Assembly: GCF_000745005.1 (NCBI RefSeq)
Contig: NZ_JQNB01000001.1
Span: forward strand, 3,589,501 to 3,653,500
Direction: 5' to 3'
Source of the DNA: Luteibacter sp. 9135
Lineage (GTDB): Bacteria; Pseudomonadota; Gammaproteobacteria; Xanthomonadales; Rhodanobacteraceae
DNA: 64,000 nucleotides
This document shows, in pieces, positions 61,076-64,000 of the stretch (the stretch's first letter is position 1; the number at the start of each line of letters is the position of its first letter). The notes beneath the pieces are model-generated. The model was not told where the DNA came from. It worked only from the letters and a program-made list of their open reading frames with translations, and did no database searches. The translations under genes and the position numbers were made by a program.

Positions 61076-61687
61076 ATGCTGCGCTTCCTTCGTCGATGGT
61101 GGGCATTTCCTGCGCTAGCACAACGGACGACGCCGCAGCGAAGGTGAGATTGCACCATGCCTTCGGCACGCGGTTTCCGCAAGCCCAGCCCGCCCAACCG
61201 GACGTTATTTTTTACGACCGTGCTTCGCCGAATTCCATGACAGAACTGACAACCATTCCGTGATCAATAATTCTGGCCTGGACCCTTAAAAATAGGGGCC
61301 AAATATGCGATGGAATCGACATTTTCCATTTCGAGTCCATTGCTTGACACGAGCGAAATGCGCGTTAGACGTGCGGTCTGTCATTGATGAAGGCCACACC
61401 ATGAGCGCAGCAAAAGAGGAGCTAGTGTCTGACCGACGCCAGGCTTCCATTGGCGGCATGTGGAAGGGGGGCGGTATGTAAGGCCCGTCGCGCTTACCCT
61501 CGTTGGGGCGCGGAAAAAGAAAAAGGCCGAGGGCACGAACCCCCGACCTTCATAGCGCAGTTGTGAACACGCCTGCGAGTCCTTTCTAAGTCCGAACCCC
61601 TGTTCTGTCAACCGCCCCGAACACAAATTCTGGGCACGGGCACCTTTTGCCCGCGCAGGCCGCCCGACCGGGCGGAAAGGACATCAC
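61076..61687. other. Non-coding stretch left of the IS21 genes
   Basis: About 610 bases without a convincing gene. It contains an A/T-rich stretch around 61205-61310, a strong minus-strand terminator at 61513-61550, and a GC hairpin (CCGCCC/GGGCGG, near 61660-61675) just before the istA ribosome-binding site. The left end of the IS21 element should lie here, but I could not find matching terminal repeats. Confidence 0.5.
61513..61550 (-). terminator. Minus-strand intrinsic terminator
   Basis: Read on the minus strand: an 11-base-pair stem (AAGGTCGGGGG/CCCTCGGCCTT) with a TTCG-containing loop, followed by TTTCTTTTT. No minus-strand gene is recognised immediately to its right, so it may stop antisense transcription out of the IS21 region or end an unseen small RNA. 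Confidence 0.75.
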
Positions 61688-63187
61688 ATGCAAGTGTTCG
61701 ACACATTACGCCTCGTGCTCACCACGCCACTCACCGATGCGGAAGTGGCCCGCTCCACTGGTTTGTCCCCCGCCACAGTCCGCCGCTATAGGCGTTTGGC
61801 CGACCAGCGAGAAATGGTCTGGGGCGACGTCAGCCAAAAAACGCCATCGGCTATCCGCGGCCTCTTCAACCGCAAAGCGGGCCGGCCTGCCAAGGCCGTT
61901 CCGGACCTTCAGTTGCTCCATGACCGCTTGCAAGAGAAGGGGGTAACACTGCATCGCCTGTGGGCCGAATATGTCGCGGAAACCCCGGACGACGCGCTCT
62001 CCTACACGCAGCTGGCAGCCAAGCTCCAGGCATTCCGCGCCACCTTGCCTGAGAGCATGCGCCAAAGCCATCCGCCAGGAGAACGAGCATCCGTCGACTA
62101 TTCGGGCGAGCGGCCGTTCTACTTCAACGTCACCACACAGGAAAAGGTCTTCGTCGAGCTGTTCGTGGGCGTGCTCAACAGCTCCAGCCTCATCTTCGCC
62201 ACATGCACGCCATCGCAGAAAGTTCCGGACTTCATCGAAGCCCATGTCCGGATGCTCGCTTACTTCGGTGGCGCGCCGATGGTGCTGGTTCCGGATAATC
62301 TGAAGTCCGCCGTGGTGCGTGCGGGCAAACGGCCGGTCATCCAGCGCTCGTATGCGGAGTTAGCCCGGCATTACGGCTGCGCAGTGATGCCGGCGCGTCC
62401 TTATCGGCCTCAAGACAAAGCAGTGGCGGAAGTCAGCGTCAAGCTGGTGCAACAAGACATATTGGTGTCGTTACGCTCGCAGCGGTTCTACTCCATTGAC
62501 GACCTCAATGAAGCCGTCGCCAGGGAGCTTGAAGTATTGAACGCGCGGCCGATGAAAAAGGACGGGCGTAGCCGCCGCAAGCGCTTTGAGCTGTTGGATA
62601 AGCTGGCATTGCGTCCGCTTCCGATGGAACCGTATGAATACGCAGAGTGGGTGCCCGTGCCTACCGTGCCGAAGGATTACCACATCAGCGTGCAAGGGCA
62701 TTTCTATTCCGTGCCTCATCGCCTAATTGGCCAGTCAGTCGAGGCCCGAGTGCTGCGGGACCGGGTGGAAATGTTCCATGACCAACGACTGGTGGCGTCC
62801 CATACCCGTAGCAGTGAGGTGGGGAACCACACGACCACGCCATCTCACCAGCCAGAGGCACATCGGGCCCAGGCCGAGCGAAGTCCCGAGGGTATGCGGC
62901 TATGGGCGAAGCGGGCGGGCCCCGCGGTGCTCCGGTTGGTGGTGGCCCAGCTCGACCAGGGGCAGCCCTTCCTAGGCATGCCGGCGTGCGAAGAATTGAA
63001 GGCGTTAGCGGGCAAACACGGAACCGTGGCGTTGGAGCGTGCGTGTCAAAACGCATTTGACCTGCGCACACCGACCCTGACCACGGTCAAACGGGTGTTG
63101 GCGGAGGCCGCCACCAATGCTAAAGGGCCGCCGCGCTCCCGGTTCACCGTCAGCGCGAAGCAACTGCGTGGGGGTGCCTCATGTTGA
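61688..63187 (+). CDS. istA: IS21-family transposase IstA
   Basis: A 499-residue IS21 transposase. The N-terminal HTH (EVARSTGLSPATVRRYRRLA) is followed by an rve-type DDE core: Asp in GERASVDYSGERPF, Asp in MVLVPDNLKSAV and Glu in DKAVAEVSVKLVQQDIL. A beta-barrel C-domain (YHISVQGHFYSVPHRLIGQS) follows. AAAGGA lies six bases before the ATG. The stop overlaps the istB start by seven bases, as is standard in IS21. Confidence 0.93.
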   Translation: MQVFDTLRLVLTTPLTDAEVARSTGLSPATVRRYRRLADQREMVWGDVSQKTPSAIRGLFNRKAGRPAKAVPDLQLLHDRLQEKGVTLHRLWAEYVAETPDDALSYTQLAAKLQAFRATLPESMRQSHPPGERASVDYSGERPFYFNVTTQEKVFVELFVGVLNSSSLIFATCTPSQKVPDFIEAHVRMLAYFGGAPMVLVPDNLKSAVVRAGKRPVIQRSYAELARHYGCAVMPARPYRPQDKAVAEVSVKLVQQDILVSLRSQRFYSIDDLNEAVARELEVLNARPMKKDGRSRRKRFELLDKLALRPLPMEPYEYAEWVPVPTVPKDYHISVQGHFYSVPHRLIGQSVEARVLRDRVEMFHDQRLVASHTRSSEVGNHTTTPSHQPEAHRAQAERSPEGMRLWAKRAGPAVLRLVVAQLDQGQPFLGMPACEELKALAGKHGTVALERACQNAFDLRTPTLTTVKRVLAEAATNAKGPPRSRFTVSAKQLRGGASC

Positions 63188-63921
63188 ACGACGCCTCCGC
63201 CGCTTTGCGGCGCATCCGCATGCACGCCATGGCGGACCGATTAGAGCAATGGCTGGACGACCCGAGCACCCGGCACGGCTCCACGATTGCTTGCCTGGTG
63301 GCCTTGGCCGAATTCCACGAGCAGGCCATCGCTGGCCAGCGGGCGTCCACCTTTTTGCGCCGGTCCGAGCTAGCCCCTGGCATCAGCGTTGAGCAGGTGT
63401 GGACGGGCCAGGCGCGCGGTCTGACTAAGAAGCTCTTGGCAGACCTCAAAGAGTGCGAGTGGCTGCGCCGTGGCCAGAATGTCGTGGTCACCGGAGCGAC
63501 GGGGGTGGGCAAAACCTACCTCGCCACCGCGCTGTCGCGGCATGCGGTGGTCGCTCACGGCGCGCGTGTCGTCCATCACCGCACGTCTGAGCTAATACGG
63601 AAATGTGCGGAAGCCGAGCGCGCCGGCACGTGGGAAAAGTGGCTCAAGGATTTGAAACGTCCTGACTTGGTGGTGTTGGAGAACTTCGCATTGGAGCCAG
63701 TGACCTTAGACGACACCCGGCGATTGGTAGAGTGGCTGGATGGGCGCAACCGCAACGGCAAGGCGACGCTCGTAGTTGCACCGACGCCGCCAGACGAATG
63801 GGATGCCTACTTTGCCGGCGACATTGCCAGAGGGCAGCTGCTTCGTCGCGTGTTGGACGGCAGCACAGTCATCGAGCTGAACCCGGTAGCAAAGACCCGA
63901 AAAGCGAGTATCACTATGTAA
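63181..63921 (+). CDS. istB: IS21-family helper ATPase IstB
   Basis: A 246-residue AAA+ helper ATPase that assists IstA in target selection. The N-terminal helical region (ALRRIRMHAMADRLEQWLDD) is typical. Walker A is VVVTGATGVGKTYLATAL. Where Walker B usually reads LLIIDDFG, this protein has LVVLENFAL, replacing both acidic residues by Glu-Asn. The sensor region is LVVAPTPPDEWDAYF. Length is normal. An altered Walker B may weaken ATP hydrolysis. A stem-loop terminator follows at 63968. Confidence 0.92.
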   Translation: MLNDASAALRRIRMHAMADRLEQWLDDPSTRHGSTIACLVALAEFHEQAIAGQRASTFLRRSELAPGISVEQVWTGQARGLTKKLLADLKECEWLRRGQNVVVTGATGVGKTYLATALSRHAVVAHGARVVHHRTSELIRKCAEAERAGTWEKWLKDLKRPDLVVLENFALEPVTLDDTRRLVEWLDGRNRNGKATLVVAPTPPDEWDAYFAGDIARGQLLRRVLDGSTVIELNPVAKTRKASITM

Positions 63922-63967
63922 GTTCCGGTTTAACCGTGAAGCTATTCTGGAAATCGTGACAACGTGA

Positions 63968-63992
63968 AGCCTCGCAACTTGCGGGGCTTTTT
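63968..63992 (+). terminator. Intrinsic terminator after istB
   Basis: A nine-base-pair stem (AGCCTCGCA/TGCGGGGCT with one G-U pair) and ACT loop, followed by TTTTC, 46 bases after the istB stop. Confidence 0.8.
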
Positions 63993-64000
63993 CGTGCTTC

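Noticed and set aside
61381..61626. An 81-codon minus-strand frame left of istA
   Set aside because: It crosses the strong minus-strand terminator and has a low-quality composition with FFFF from the U-tract.

Overview
The window is GC-rich (about 65%) bacterial DNA. Gene content points to a gammaproteobacterium of the Xanthomonadales, most likely Rhodanobacteraceae (Luteibacter/Dyella-like): secreted plant-polymer hydrolases, a large TonB-dependent receptor, a TPP-riboswitch thiC-thiO-thiS-thiG operon, and an intergenic small RNA resembling the Xanthomonad sX13 family. The taxonomy is inferred from gene resemblance; there is no rRNA gene and no complete tRNA gene here.

1-13.8 kb: the end of a GH10 xylanase; the thiamine (HMP and thiazole) operon on the minus strand behind a TPP riboswitch; a small secreted protein; a GH13 amylosucrase; an extradiol dioxygenase; a secreted glycerophosphodiesterase-like protein; an unknown exported protein; an asparagine-synthetase homologue that lacks the glutaminase cysteine; and a GYF_2 membrane protein. 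13.8-14.6 kb is non-coding and holds a candidate sRNA and two mutually inverted palindromic repeats.

14.6-31.3 kb: surface and secreted functions. It carries a DUF72 protein, a Tat-exported phospholipase C, a histidine kinase and response regulator that overlap tail to tail, a subtilisin-like protease, a trimeric autotransporter adhesin, and a 2135-residue secreted enzyme that fuses a GH2 domain to a GH64 beta-1,3-glucanase through Ig-like, discoidin and Lcl-type domains.

31.4-43.9 kb: LysR/old-yellow-enzyme pair, secreted VOC-like protein, fasciclin protein, LysR/GH3 pair, three poorly known small genes including an XRE regulator, a GH30 glucuronoxylanase, a methyltransferase and a SnoaL-like protein. 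With GH10, GH2, GH64 and GH3 this makes a strong secreted hemicellulose/beta-glucan capacity, scattered rather than organised as one locus.

43.9-55.4 kb: accessory DNA. It holds a decayed DUF3320 helicase-type gene tail, a TonB-dependent receptor, a TetR/MFS efflux pair, and two HxlR-controlled redox modules (NmrA-like reductase; AzoR-DoxX-LigB dioxygenase). An intact IS3-family element and two decayed IS3 relics lie among them. azoR carries a one-base frameshift near its 3' end.

55.75-64 kb: probably the edge of a genomic island. A 17-base match to the 3' end of a tRNA-Ser gene sits where AT-richer DNA begins. Cargo includes an XRE/DUF4365 nuclease pair, an orphan PD-(D/E)XK nuclease, a lipoprotein, membrane and propeller/TPR proteins, and IS21-family istA-istB at the right end.
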